The notes beneath the pieces were generated by a model. The model did not search any database. It saw nothing but the letters and a program-made list of their open reading frames with translations, and was not told the origin of the DNA. Both the position numbers and the translations under genes were made by a program. Of a stretch of 64,000 bases of DNA, positions 1-11,902 are shown piece after piece. Each line of letters opens with the position of its first letter. The first letter of the stretch is position 1. The DNA comes from Henricia sp. BOLD:AAB3569 (lineage: Eukaryota > Echinodermata > Asteroidea > Spinulosida > Echinasteridae): positions 1,736,001 through 1,800,000 of the forward strand of contig JBBELK010000326.1 in NCBI GenBank assembly GCA_037783545.1. Direction: 5' to 3'.

Positions 1-340
1 TGGCTGATCCGTCACTTGTATTCCATAATTTCCACTTGAAACAAAACTACCCCAGCCTGCAGCTGCAAGAGTGAAAATTGCCAAACAGCAGACCAGCGTC
101 TATTTTGGGAAACGAAAGTCACATACGCTACTGAGCAAACTAGGGCCTCTTTTCCGAGCTAGATAGATTGTTCAAAATGTTTGCGGTTGCAAGAAAATAC
201 CCCACATCACGATGGTGGCCTATTTCTACACTAGACCACACTCGTGCAGCTCGCAACTCTCTCTAATATAGAAGTATTTGAGGGCATACAAGATATTCAC
301 GAGCTCGGCGCACGGGTCTCTGCCTATTTACACAGTCGAG

Positions 341-412
341 TCCCATATGGTCTAGTGGTTAGGATCCGGCGCTCTCACCGCCGTGGCCCGGGTTCAATTC
401 CCGGTGTGGGAA
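341..412 (+). tRNA. tRNA-Glu(CTC), copy 1
   Basis: Reference copy, 72 nt. The acceptor stem TCCCATA/TGTGGGA is fully paired (one T-G wobble) with discriminator A. The anticodon stem CGGCG/CGCCG holds loop CTCTCAC, with anticodon CTC at 374-376 reading GAG glutamate codons. A box TGGTCTAGTGG (348-358) and B box GGTTCAATTCC (391-401) match the Pol III consensus. There is no intron, and CCA is not encoded (GTC follows), as expected for a eukaryotic nuclear tRNA. The sequence closely resembles animal tRNA-Glu-CTC. Confidence 0.97.
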
Positions 413-913
413 GTCGTTGATCAGCAGCAGCAAAGATTCCTCTGCAAGCTACTGGCAAAACACTGCGAGGAAACGTCTGTCGTGTCTTTGAAAAATTGGT
501 AAATCTTTTTGTCTCGCGACAACAACCCAATTACTCATTGAAGTCTCATCTTTTTAGTTCTGTTCAATTTTATGTGGCTGATCCGTCACTTGTATTCCAT
601 AATTTCCACTTGAAACAAAACAACCCCAGCCTGCAGCTGCAAGAGTGAAAATTGCCAAACAGCAGACCAGCGTCTATTTTGGGAAACGAAAGTCACATAC
701 GCTACTGAGCAAACTAGGGCCTCTTTTCCGAGCTAGATAGATTGTTCAAAATGTTTGCGGTTGCAAGAAAATACCCCACATCACGATGGTGGCCTATTTC
801 TACACTAGACCACACTCGTGCAGCTCGCAACTCTCTCTAATATAGAAGTATTTGAGGGCATACAAGATATTCACGAGCTCGGCGCACGAGTCTCTGCTTA
901 TTACACAGTCGAG
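413..913 (+). repeat. Inter-tRNA spacer (representative)
   Basis: About 502 bp separate consecutive tRNAs, and this applies to every spacer in both arms. I see no second RNA gene or conserved ORF. Variable sites useful for typing units are catCttttt/catAttttt; gaccag/gaacag/taccag/cagTagacc; tttgcGgtt/tttgcTgtt; ggcctattt/ggctagctattt (+3 bp); and ctgcCtattt/ctgcTtattt. The 60-85 bp before each tRNA include AT-rich ctaatatag and a TATTTACA about 18 bp upstream, which could assist Pol III, though that is inference. Confidence 0.85.
506..510 (+). terminator. First possible Pol III terminator (T5)
   Basis: This is the first run of four or more T after the tRNA, starting 94 nt beyond its 3' end. 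A second T5 lies at 551-555. The 413-505 interval contains no TTTT. The same placement (tRNA start +165) recurs across the array, so the primary transcript would carry an unusually long 3' trailer. Confidence 0.55.
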
Positions 914-985
914 TCCCATATGGTCTAGTGGTTAGGATCCGGCGCTCTCACCGCCGTGGCCCGGGTTCAATTCCCGGTGTGGGAA
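914..985 (+). tRNA. tRNA-Glu(CTC), copy 2
   Basis: Consensus tRNA. Its upstream spacer is odd: aaacaacccc replaces aaactacccc, gcacgagtct replaces gcacgggtct, and one T is lost in the leader, giving 573-bp spacing. Confidence 0.96.
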
Positions 986-1491
986 GTCGTTGATTCCTCT
1001 GCAGCAAAGATTCATCTGCAAGCTACTGGCAAAACACTGCGAGGAAACGTCTGTCGTGTCTTTGAAAAATTGGTAAATCTTTTTGTCTCGCGACAACAAC
1101 CCGACAACAACTCATTGAAGTCTCATCTTTTTAGTTCTGTTCAATTTTATGTGGCTGATCCGTCACTTGTATTCCATAATTTCCACTTGAAACAAAACTA
1201 CCCCAGCCTGCAGCTGCAAGAGTGAAAATTGCCAAACAGCAGACCAGCGTCTATTTTGGGAAACGAAAGTCACATACGCTACTGAGCAAACTAGGGCCTC
1301 TTTTCCGAGCTAGATAGATTGTTCAAAATGTTTGCGGTTGCAAGAAAATACCCCACATCACGATGGTGGCCTATTTCTACACTAGACCACACTCGTGCAG
1401 CTCGCAACTCTCTCTAATATAGAAGTATTTGAGGGCATACAAGATATTCACGAGCTCGGCGCACGGGTCTCTGCTTATTTACACAGTCGAG

Positions 1492-1563
1492 TCCCATATG
1501 GTCTAGTGGTTAGGATCCGGCGCTCTCACCGCCGTGGCCCGGGTTCAATTCCCGGTGTGGGAA
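1492..1563 (+). tRNA. tRNA-Glu(CTC), copy 3
   Basis: Consensus tRNA at 578-bp spacing. The upstream spacer is the most divergent in the array, with a rearranged trailer (ttgattcctctgcagcaaag) and cccgacaacaactc in place of cccaattactc. Confidence 0.96.
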
Positions 1564-2065
1564 GTCGTTGATCAGCAGCAGCAAAGATTCCTCTGCAAGC
1601 TACTGGCAAAACACTGCGAGGAAACGTCTGTCGTGTCTTTGAAAAATTGGTAAATCTTTTTGTCTCGCGACAACAACCCAATTACTCATTGAAGTCTCAT
1701 ATTTTTAGTTCTGTTCAATTTTATGTGGCTGATCCGTCACTTGTATTCCATAATTTCCACTTGAAACAAAACTACCCCAGCCTGCAGCTGCAAGAGTGAA
1801 AATTGCCAAACAGCAGAACAGCGTCTATTTTGGGAAACGAAAGTCACATACGCTACTGAGCAAACTAGGGCCTCTTTTCCGAGCTAGATAGATTGTTCAA
1901 AATGTTTGCGGTTGCAAGAAAATACCCCACATCACGATGGTGGCCTATTTCTACACTAGACCACACTCGTGCAGCTCGCAACTCTCTCTAATATAGAAGT
2001 ATTTGAGGGCATACAAGATATTCACGAGCTCGGCGCACGGGTCTCTGCCTATTTACACAGTCGAG

Positions 2066-2137
2066 TCCCATATGGTCTAGTGGTTAGGATCCGGCGCTCT
2101 CACCGCCGTGGCCCGGGTTCAATTCCCGGTGTGGGAA
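2066..2137 (+). tRNA. tRNA-Glu(CTC), copy 4
   Basis: Consensus tRNA. Spacer type catAttttt plus gaacag, the first of three identical consecutive units. Confidence 0.96.
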
Positions 2138-2639
2138 GTCGTTGATCAGCAGCAGCAAAGATTCCTCTGCAAGCTACTGGCAAAACACTGCGAGGAAACG
2201 TCTGTCGTGTCTTTGAAAAATTGGTAAATCTTTTTGTCTCGCGACAACAACCCAATTACTCATTGAAGTCTCATATTTTTAGTTCTGTTCAATTTTATGT
2301 GGCTGATCCGTCACTTGTATTCCATAATTTCCACTTGAAACAAAACTACCCCAGCCTGCAGCTGCAAGAGTGAAAATTGCCAAACAGCAGAACAGCGTCT
2401 ATTTTGGGAAACGAAAGTCACATACGCTACTGAGCAAACTAGGGCCTCTTTTCCGAGCTAGATAGATTGTTCAAAATGTTTGCGGTTGCAAGAAAATACC
2501 CCACATCACGATGGTGGCCTATTTCTACACTAGACCACACTCGTGCAGCTCGCAACTCTCTCTAATATAGAAGTATTTGAGGGCATACAAGATATTCACG
2601 AGCTCGGCGCACGGGTCTCTGCCTATTTACACAGTCGAG

Positions 2640-2711
2640 TCCCATATGGTCTAGTGGTTAGGATCCGGCGCTCTCACCGCCGTGGCCCGGGTTCAATTCC
2701 CGGTGTGGGAA
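2640..2711 (+). tRNA. tRNA-Glu(CTC), copy 5
   Basis: Consensus tRNA, second unit of the catAttttt/gaacag triplet. Confidence 0.96.
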
Positions 2712-3213
2712 GTCGTTGATCAGCAGCAGCAAAGATTCCTCTGCAAGCTACTGGCAAAACACTGCGAGGAAACGTCTGTCGTGTCTTTGAAAAATTGGTA
2801 AATCTTTTTGTCTCGCGACAACAACCCAATTACTCATTGAAGTCTCATATTTTTAGTTCTGTTCAATTTTATGTGGCTGATCCGTCACTTGTATTCCATA
2901 ATTTCCACTTGAAACAAAACTACCCCAGCCTGCAGCTGCAAGAGTGAAAATTGCCAAACAGCAGAACAGCGTCTATTTTGGGAAACGAAAGTCACATACG
3001 CTACTGAGCAAACTAGGGCCTCTTTTCCGAGCTAGATAGATTGTTCAAAATGTTTGCGGTTGCAAGAAAATACCCCACATCACGATGGTGGCCTATTTCT
3101 ACACTAGACCACACTCGTGCAGCTCGCAACTCTCTCTAATATAGAAGTATTTGAGGGCATACAAGATATTCACGAGCTCGGCGCACGGGTCTCTGCCTAT
3201 TTACACAGTCGAG

Positions 3214-3285
3214 TCCCATATGGTCTAGTGGTTAGGATCCGGCGCTCTCACCGCCGTGGCCCGGGTTCAATTCCCGGTGTGGGAA
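3214..3285 (+). tRNA. tRNA-Glu(CTC), copy 6
   Basis: Consensus tRNA, third unit of the catAttttt/gaacag triplet. Confidence 0.96.
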
Positions 3286-3787
3286 GTCGTTGATCAGCAG
3301 CAGCAAAGATTCCTCTGCAAGCTACTGGCAAAACACTGCGAGGAAACGTCTGTCGTGTCTTTGAAAAATTGGTAAATCTTTTTGTCTCGCGACAACAACC
3401 CAATTACTCATTGAAGTCTCATCTTTTTAGTTCTGTTCAATTTTATGTGGCTGATCCGTCACTTGTATTCCATAATTTCCACTTGAAACAAAACTACCCC
3501 AGCCTGCAGCTGCAAGAGTGAAAATTGCCAAACAGCATACCAGCGTCTATTTTGGGAAACGAAAGTCACATACGCTACTGAGCAAACTAGGGCCTCTTTT
3601 CCGAGCTAGATAGATTGTTCAAAATGTTTGCGGTTGCAAGAAAATACCCCACATCACGATGGTGGCCTATTTCTACACTAGACCACACTCGTGCAGCTCG
3701 CAACTCTCTCTAATATAGAAGTATTTGAGGGCATACAAGATATTCACGAGCTCGGCGCACGGGTCTCTGCCTATTTACACAGTCGAG

Positions 3788-3859
3788 TCCCATATGGTCT
3801 AGTGGTTAGGATCCGGCGCTCTCACCGCCGTGGCCCGGGTTCAATTCCCGGTGTGGGAA
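3788..3859 (+). tRNA. tRNA-Glu(CTC), copy 7
   Basis: Consensus tRNA. The upstream spacer is the taccag type. Confidence 0.96.
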
Positions 3860-4361
3860 GTCGTTGATCAGCAGCAGCAGAGATTCCTCTGCAAGCTACT
3901 GGCAAAACACTGCGAGGAAACGTCTGTCGTGTCTTTGAAAAATTGGTAAATCTTTTTGTCTCGCGACAACAACCCAATTACTCATTGAAGTCTCATCTTT
4001 TTAGTTCTGTTCAATTTTATGTGGCTGATCCGTCACTTGTATTCCATAATTTCCACTTGAAACAAAACTACCCCAGCCTGCAGCTGCAAGAGTGAAAATT
4101 GCCAAACAGCAGACCAGCGTCTATTTTGGGAAACGAAAGTCACATACGCTACTGAGCAAACTAGGGCCTCTTTTCCGAGCTAGATAGATTGTTCAAAATG
4201 TTTGCGGTTGCAAGAAAATACCCCACATCACGATGGTGGCCTATTTCTACACTAGACCACACTCGTGCAGCTCGCAACTCTCTCTAATATAGAAGTATTT
4301 GAGGGCATACAAGATATTCACGAGCTCGGCGCACGGGTCTCTGCCTATTTACACAGTCGAG

Positions 4362-4433
4362 TCCCATATGGTCTAGTGGTTAGGATCCGGCGCTCTCACC
4401 GCCGTGGCCCGGGTTCAATTCCCGGTGTGGGAA
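4362..4433 (+). tRNA. tRNA-Glu(CTC), copy 8
   Basis: Consensus tRNA. The upstream spacer has cagcagAGATT (an A-to-G change shared only with copy 12). Confidence 0.96.
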
Positions 4434-4935
4434 GTCGTTGATCAGCAGCAGCAAAGATTCCTCTGCAAGCTACTGGCAAAACACTGCGAGGAAACGTCTG
4501 TCGTGTCTTTGAAAAATTGGTAAATCTTTTTGTCTCGCGACAACAACCCAATTACTCATTGAAGTCTCATCTTTTTAGTTCTGTTCAATTTTATGTGGCT
4601 GATCCGTCACTTGTATTCCATAATTTCCACTTGAAACAAAACTACCCCAGCCTGCAGCTGCAAGAGTGAAAATTGCCAAACAGCAGACCAGCGTCTATTT
4701 TGGGAAACGAAAGTCACATACGCTACTGAGCAAACTAGGGCCTCTTTTCCGAGCTAGATAGATTGTTCAAAATGTTTGCGGTTGCAAGAAAATACCCCAC
4801 ATCACGATGGTGGCCTATTTCTACACTAGACCACACTCGTGCAGCTCGCAACTCTCTCTAATATAGAAGTATTTGAGGGCATACAAGATATTCACGAGCT
4901 CGGCGCACGGGTCTCTGCCTATTTACACAGTCGAG

Positions 4936-5007
4936 TCCCATATGGTCTAGTGGTTAGGATCCGGCGCTCTCACCTCCGTGGCCCGGGTTCAATTCCCGGT
5001 GTGGGAA
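4936..5007 (+). tRNA. tRNA-Glu(CTC), copy 9, G40T variant
   Basis: G-to-T at 4975 (linear position 40) gives a C30-T40 mismatch inside the anticodon stem. Anticodon and promoter boxes are intact, so it is probably transcribed but may be less stable. Confidence 0.88.
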
Positions 5008-5509
5008 GTCGTTGATCAGCAGCAGCAAAGATTCCTCTGCAAGCTACTGGCAAAACACTGCGAGGAAACGTCTGTCGTGTCTTTGAAAAATTGGTAAATC
5101 TTTTTGTCTCGCGACAACAACCCAATTACTCATTGAAGTCTCATCTTTTTAGTTCTGTTCAATTTTATGTGGCTGATCCGTCACTTGTATTCCATAATTT
5201 CCACTTGAAACAAAACTACCCCAGCCTGCAGCTGCAAGAGTGAAAATTGCCAAACAGCAGACCAGCGTCTATTTTGGGAAACGAAAGTCACATACGCTAC
5301 TGAGCAAACTAGGGCCTCTTTTCCGAGCTAGATAGATTGTTCAAAATGTTTGCGGTTGCAAGAAAATACCCCACATCACGATGGTGGCCTATTTCTACAC
5401 TAGACCACACTCGTGCAGCTCGCAACTCTCTCTAATATAGAAGTATTTGAGGGCATACAAGATATTCACGAGCTCGGCGCACGGGTCTCTGCCTATTTAC
5501 ACAGTCGAG

Positions 5510-5581
5510 TCCCATATGGTCTAGTGGTTAGGATCCGGCGCTCTCACCGCCGTGGCCCGGGTTCAATTCCCGGTGTGGGAA
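5510..5581 (+). tRNA. tRNA-Glu(CTC), copy 10
   Basis: Consensus tRNA in a standard gaccag spacer. Confidence 0.96.
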
Positions 5582-6090
5582 GTCGTTGATCAGCAGCAGC
5601 AAAGATTCCTCTGCAAGCTACTGGCAAAACACTGCGAGGAAACGTCTGTCGTGTCTTTGAAAAATTGGTAAATCTTTTTGTCTCGCGACAAGCGACAACA
5701 ACCCAATTACTCATTGAAGTCTCATCTTTTTAGTTCTGTTCAATTTTATGTGGCTGATCCGTCACTTGTATTCCATAATTTCCACTTGAAACAAAACTAC
5801 CCCAGCCTGCAGCTGCAAGAGTGAAAATTGCCAAACAGCAGACCAGCGTCTATTTTGGGAAACGAAAGTCACATACGCTACTGAGCAAACTAGGGCCTCT
5901 TTTCCGAGCTAGATAGATTGTTCAAAATGTTTGCGGTTGCAAGAAAATACCCCACATCACGATGGTGGCCTATTTCTACACTAGACCACACTCGTGCAGC
6001 TCGCAACTCTCTCTAATATAGAAGTATTTGAGGGCATACAAGATATTCACGAGCTCGGCGCACGGGTCTCTGCCTATTTACACAGTCGAG

Positions 6091-6162
6091 TCCCATATGG
6101 TCTAGTGGTTAGGATCCGGCGCTCTCACCGCCGTGGCCCGGGTTCAATTCCCGGTGTGGGAA
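6091..6162 (+). tRNA. tRNA-Glu(CTC), copy 11
   Basis: Consensus tRNA. Spacing is 581 bp because of a 7-bp duplication (gcgacaagcgacaac) near 5690, just after the T5 terminator of the previous unit. Confidence 0.96.
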
Positions 6163-6664
6163 GTCGTTGATCAGCAGCAGCAGAGATTCCTCTGCAAGCT
6201 ACTGGCAAAACACTGCGAGGAAACGTCTGTCGTGTCTTTGAAAAATTGGTAAATCTTTTTGTCTCGCGACAACAACCCAATTACTCATTGAAGTCTCATC
6301 TTTTTAGTTCTGTTCAATTTTATGTGGCTGATCCGTCACTTGTATTCCATAATTTCCACTTGAAACAAAACTACCCCAGCCTGCAGCTGCAAGAGTGAAA
6401 ATTGCCAAACAGCAGACCAGCGTCTATTTTGGGAAACGAAAGTCACATACGCTACTGAGCAAACTAGGGCCTCTTTTCCGAGCTAGATAGATTGTTCAAA
6501 ATGTTTGCGGTTGCAAGAAAATACCCCACATCACGATGGTGGCCTATTTCTACACTAGACCACACTCGTGCAGCTCGCAACTCTCTCTAATATAGAAGTA
6601 TTTGAGGGCATACAAGATATTCACGAGCTCGGCGCACGGGTCTCTGCCTATTTACACAGTCGAG

Positions 6665-6736
6665 TCCCATATGGTCTAGTGGTTAGGATCCGGCGCTCTC
6701 ACCGCCGTGGCCCGGGTTCAATTCCCGGTGTGGGAA
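6665..6736 (+). tRNA. tRNA-Glu(CTC), copy 12
   Basis: Consensus tRNA. It shares the cagcagAGATT marker with copy 8, four units earlier. Confidence 0.96.
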
Positions 6737-7238
6737 GTCGTTGATCAGCAGCAGCAAAGATTCCTCTGCAAGCTACTGGCAAAACACTGCGAGGAAACGT
6801 CTGTCGTGTCTTTGAAAAATTGGTAAATCTTTTTGTCTCGCGACAACAACCCAATTACTCATTGAAGTCTCATCTTTTTAGTTCTGTTCAATTTTATGTG
6901 GCTGATCCGTCACTTGTATTCCATAATTTCCACTTGAAACAAAACTACCCCAGCCTGCAGCTGCAAGAGTGAAAATTGCCAAACAGCAGACCAGCGTCTA
7001 TTTTGGGAAACGAAAGTCACATACGCTACTGAGCAAACTAGGGCCTCTTTTCCGAGCTAGATAGATTGTTCAAAATGTTTGCGGTTGCAAGAAAATACCC
7101 CACATCACGATGGTGGCCTATTTCTACACTAGACCACACTCGTGCAGCTCGCAACTCTCTCTAATATAGAAGTATTTGAGGGCATACAAGATATTCACGA
7201 GCTCGGCGCACGGGTCTCTGCCTATTTACACAGTCGAG

Positions 7239-7310
7239 TCCCATATGGTCTAGTGGTTAGGATCCGGCGCTCTCACCTCCGTGGCCCGGGTTCAATTCCC
7301 GGTGTGGGAA
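7239..7310 (+). tRNA. tRNA-Glu(CTC), copy 13, G40T variant
   Basis: Same anticodon-stem mismatch as copy 9 (change at 7278), at the same place relative to the cagcagAGATT marker. This supports a block duplication of 2303 bp. Confidence 0.88.
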
Positions 7311-7812
7311 GTCGTTGATCAGCAGCAGCAAAGATTCCTCTGCAAGCTACTGGCAAAACACTGCGAGGAAACGTCTGTCGTGTCTTTGAAAAATTTGTAA
7401 ATCTTTTTGTCTCGCGACAACAACCCAATTACTCATTGAAGTCTCATCTTTTTAGTTCTGTTCAATTTTATGTGGCTGATCCGTCACTTGTATTCCATAA
7501 TTTCCACTTGAAACAAAACTACCCCAGCCTGCAGCTGCAAGAGTGAAAATTGCCAAACAGCAGACCAGCGTCTATTTTGGGAAACGAAAGTCACATACGC
7601 TACTGAGCAAACTAGGGCCTCTTTTCCGAGCTAGATAGATTGTTCAAAATGTTTGCGGTTGCAAGAAAATACCCCACATCACGATGGTGGCCTATTTCTA
7701 CACTAGACCACACTCGTGCAGCTCGCAACTCTCTCTAATATAGAAGTATTTGAGGGCATACAAGATATTCACGAGCTCGGCGCACGGGTCTCTGCCTATT
7801 TACACAGTCGAG

Positions 7813-7884
7813 TCCCATATGGTCTAGTGGTTAGGATCCGGCGCTCTCACCGCCGTGGCCCGGGTTCAATTCCCGGTGTGGGAA
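7813..7884 (+). tRNA. tRNA-Glu(CTC), copy 14
   Basis: Consensus tRNA. The upstream spacer has aaatTtgtaaatc before the T5. Confidence 0.96.
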
Positions 7885-8386
7885 GTCGTTGATCAGCAGC
7901 AGCAAAGATTCCTCTGCAAGCTACTGGCAAAACACTGCGAGGAAACGTCTGTCGTGTCTTTGAAAAATTGGTAAATCTTTTTGTCTCGCGACAACAACCC
8001 AATTACTCATTGAAGTCTCATCTTTTTAGTTCTGTTCAATTTTATGTGGCTGATCCGTCACTTGTATTCCATAATTTCCACTTGAAACAAAACTACCCCA
8101 GCCTGCAGCTGCAAGAGTGAAAATTGCCAAACAGCAGACCAGCGTCTATTTTGGGAAACGAAAGTCACATACGCTACTGAGCAAACTAGGGCCTCTTTTC
8201 CGAGCTAGATAGATTGTTCAAAATGTTTGCGGTTGCAAGAAAATACCCCACATCACGATGGTGGCCTATTTCTACACTAGACCACACTCGTGCAGCTCGC
8301 AACTCTCTCTAATATAGAAGTATTTGAGGGCATACAAGATATTCACGAGCTCGGCGCACGGGTCTCTGCCTATTTACACAGTCGAG

Positions 8387-8458
8387 TCCCATATGGTCTA
8401 GTGGTTAGGATCCGGCGCTCTCACCGCCGTGGCCCGGGTTCAATTCCCGGTGTGGGAA
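8387..8458 (+). tRNA. tRNA-Glu(CTC), copy 15
   Basis: Consensus tRNA, standard spacer. Confidence 0.96.
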
Positions 8459-8960
8459 GTCGTTGATCAGCAGCAGCAAAGATTCCTCTGCAAGCTACTG
8501 GCAAAACACTGCGAGGAAACGTCTGTCGTGTCTTTGAAAAATTGGTAAATCTTTTTGTCTCGCGACAACAACCCAATTACTCATTGAAGTCTCATCTTTT
8601 TAGTTCTGTTCAATTTTATGTGGCTGATCCGTCACTTGTATTCCATAATTTCCACTTGAAACAAAACTACCCCAGCCTGCAGCTGCAAGAGTGAAAATTG
8701 CCAAACAGCAGACCAGCGTCTATTTTGGGAAACGAAAGTCACATACGCTACTGAGCAAACTAGGGCCTCTTTTCCGAGCTAGATAGATTGTTCAAAATGT
8801 TTGCGGTTGCAAGAAAATACCCCACATCACGATGGTGGCCTATTTCTACACTAGACCACACTCGTGCAGCTCGCAACTCTCTCTAATATAGAAGTATTTG
8901 AGGGCATACAAGATATTCACGAGCTCGGCGCACGGGTCTCTGCTTATTTACACAGTCGAG

Positions 8961-9032
8961 TCCCATATGGTCTAGTGGTTAGGATCCGGCGCTCTCACCG
9001 CCGTGGCCCGGGTTCAATTCCCGGTGTGGGAA
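8961..9032 (+). tRNA. tRNA-Glu(CTC), copy 16
   Basis: Consensus tRNA with the ctgcTtattt leader. First unit of a tandemly duplicated trimer. Confidence 0.96.
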
Positions 9033-9534
9033 GTCGTTGATCAGCAGCAGCAAAGATTCCTCTGCAAGCTACTGGCAAAACACTGCGAGGAAACGTCTGT
9101 CGTGTCTTTGAAAAATTGGTAAATCTTTTTGTCTCGCGACAACAACCCAATTACTCATTGAAGTCTCATCTTTTTAGTTCTGTTCAATTTTATGTGGCTG
9201 ATCCGTCACTTGTATTCCATAATTTCCACTTGAAACAAAACTACCCCAGCCTGCAGCTGCAAGAGTGAAAATTGCCAAACAGCAGACCAGCGTCTATTTT
9301 GGGAAACGAAAGTCACATACGCTACTGAGCAAACTAGGGCCTCTTTTCCGAGCTAGATAGATTGTTCAAAATGTTTGCGGTTGCAAGAAAATACCCCACA
9401 TCACGATGGTGGCCTATTTCTACACTAGACCACACTCGTGCAGCTCGCAACTCTCTCTAATATAGAAGTATTTGAGGGCATACAAGATATTCACGAGCTC
9501 GGCGCACGGGTCTCTGCTTATTTACACAGTCGAG

Positions 9535-9606
9535 TCCCATATGGGCTAGTGGTTAGGATCCGGCGCTCTCACCGCCGTGGCCCGGGTTCAATTCCCGGTG
9601 TGGGAA
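9535..9606 (+). tRNA. tRNA-Glu(CTC), copy 17, T11G variant
   Basis: T-to-G at 9545 breaks the T11-A24 D-stem pair and replaces the conserved pyrimidine of the A box (TGGGCTAGTGG). The leader is the ctgcTtattt type. Reduced transcription or folding is plausible. Confidence 0.8.
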
Positions 9607-10108
9607 GTCGTTGATCAGCAGCAGCAAAGATTCCTCTGCAAGCTACTGGCAAAACACTGCGAGGAAACGTCTGTCGTGTCTTTGAAAAATTGGTAAATCT
9701 TTTTGTCTCGCGACAACAACCCAATTACTCATTGAAGTCTCATATTTTTAGTTCTGTTCAATTTTATGTGGCTGATCCGTCACTTGTATTCCATAATTTC
9801 CACTTGAAACAAAACTACCCCAGCCTGCAGCTGCAAGAGTGAAAATTGCCAAACAGCAGAACAGCGTCTATTTTGGGAAACGAAAGTCACAAACGCTACT
9901 GAGCAAACTAGGGCCTCTTTTCCGAGCTAGATAGATTGTTCAAAATGTTTGCGGTTGCAAGAAAATACCCCACATCACGATGGTGGCCTATTTCTACACT
10001 AGACCACACTCGTGCAGCTCGCAACTCTCTCTAATATAGAAGTATTTGAGGGCATACAAGATATTCACGAGCTCGGCGCACGGGTCTCTGCCTATTTACA
10101 CAGTCGAG

Positions 10109-10180
10109 TCCCATATGGTCTAGTGGTTAGGATCCGGCGCTCTCACCGCCGTGGCCCGGGTTCAATTCCCGGTGTGGGAA
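10109..10180 (+). tRNA. tRNA-Glu(CTC), copy 18
   Basis: Consensus tRNA. The spacer is catAttttt/gaacag with cacAaacgc, shared only with copy 21. Confidence 0.96.
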
Positions 10181-10682
10181 GTCGTTGATCAGCAGCAGCA
10201 AAGATTCCTCTGCAAGCTACTGGCAAAACACTGCGAGGAAACGTCTGTCGTGTCTTTGAAAAATTGGTAAATCTTTTTGTCTCGCGACAACAACCCAATT
10301 ACTCATTGAAGTCTCATCTTTTTAGTTCTGTTCAATTTTATGTGGCTGATCCGTCACTTGTATTCCATAATTTCCACTTGAAACAAAACTACCCCAGCCT
10401 GCAGCTGCAAGAGTGAAAATTGCCAAACAGCAGACCAGCGTCTATTTTGGGAAACGAAAGTCACATACGCTACTGAGCAAACTAGGGCCTCTTTTCCGAG
10501 CTAGATAGATTGTTCAAAATGTTTGCGGTTGCAAGAAAATACCCCACATCACGATGGTGGCCTATTTCTACACTAGACCACACTCGTGCAGCTCGCAACT
10601 CTCTCTAATATAGAAGTATTTGAGGGCATACAAGATATTCACGAGCTCGGCGCACGGGTCTCTGCTTATTTACACAGTCGAG

Positions 10683-10754
10683 TCCCATATGGTCTAGTGG
10701 TTAGGATCCGGCGCTCTCACCGCCGTGGCCCGGGTTCAATTCCCGGTGTGGGAA
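10683..10754 (+). tRNA. tRNA-Glu(CTC), copy 19
   Basis: Consensus tRNA with the ctgcTtattt leader. First unit of the second trimer copy. Confidence 0.96.
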
Positions 10755-11256
10755 GTCGTTGATCAGCAGCAGCAAAGATTCCTCTGCAAGCTACTGGCAA
10801 AACACTGCGAGGAAACGTCTGTCGTGTCTTTGAAAAATTGGTAAATCTTTTTGTCTCGCGACAACAACCCAATTACTCATTGAAGTCTCATCTTTTTAGT
10901 TCTGTTCAATTTTATGTGGCTGATCCGTCACTTGTATTCCATAATTTCCACTTGAAACAAAACTACCCCAGCCTGCAGCTGCAAGAGTGAAAATTGCCAA
11001 ACAGCAGACCAGCGTCTATTTTGGGAAACGAAAGTCACATACGCTACTGAGCAAACTAGGGCCTCTTTTCCGAGCTAGATAGATTGTTCAAAATGTTTGC
11101 GGTTGCAAGAAAATACCCCACATCACGATGGTGGCCTATTTCTACACTAGACCACACTCGTGCAGCTCGCAACTCTCTCTAATATAGAAGTATTTGAGGG
11201 CATACAAGATATTCACGAGCTCGGCGCACGGGTCTCTGCTTATTTACACAGTCGAG

Positions 11257-11328
11257 TCCCATATGGGCTAGTGGTTAGGATCCGGCGCTCTCACCGCCGT
11301 GGCCCGGGTTCAATTCCCGGTGTGGGAA
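11257..11328 (+). tRNA. tRNA-Glu(CTC), copy 20, T11G variant
   Basis: A-box T11G at 11267, the duplicate of copy 17 at a 1722-bp offset. Confidence 0.8.
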
Positions 11329-11830
11329 GTCGTTGATCAGCAGCAGCAAAGATTCCTCTGCAAGCTACTGGCAAAACACTGCGAGGAAACGTCTGTCGTG
11401 TCTTTGAAAAATTGGTAAATCTTTTTGTCTCGCGACAACAACCCAATTACTCATTGAAGTCTCATATTTTTAGTTCTGTTCAATTTTATGTGGCTGATCC
11501 GTCACTTGTATTCCATAATTTCCACTTGAAACAAAACTACCCCAGCCTGCAGCTGCAAGAGTGAAAATTGCCAAACAGCAGAACAGCGTCTATTTTGGGA
11601 AACGAAAGTCACAAACGCTACTGAGCAAACTAGGGCCTCTTTTCCGAGCTAGATAGATTGTTCAAAATGTTTGCGGTTGCAAGAAAATACCCCACATCAC
11701 GATGGTGGCCTATTTCTACACTAGACCACACTCGTGCAGCTCGCAACTCTCTCTAATATAGAAGTATTTGAGGGCATACAAGATATTCACGAGCTCGGCG
11801 CACGGGTCTCTGCCTATTTACACAGTCGAG

Positions 11831-11902
11831 TCCCATATGGTCTAGTGGTTAGGATCCGGCGCTCTCACCGCCGTGGCCCGGGTTCAATTCCCGGTGTGGG
11901 AA
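11831..11902 (+). tRNA. tRNA-Glu(CTC), copy 21
   Basis: Consensus tRNA, with the rare cacAaacgc spacer as in copy 18. Confidence 0.96.

Larger units (their letters stand above)
4362..8967 (+). repeat. Four-unit tandem duplication, period 2303 bp
   Basis: The cagcagAGATT marker and the G40T tRNA recur four units apart (copies 8-9 and 12-13). The period includes the 7-bp gcgacaa insertion of copy 11. Boundaries are approximate. Confidence 0.65.

Noticed and set aside
413-913. A second small RNA gene (5S, U6 or another tRNA) in the spacer
   Set aside because: No 5S internal control region, U6-like sequence or second tRNA fold was recognised by eye.
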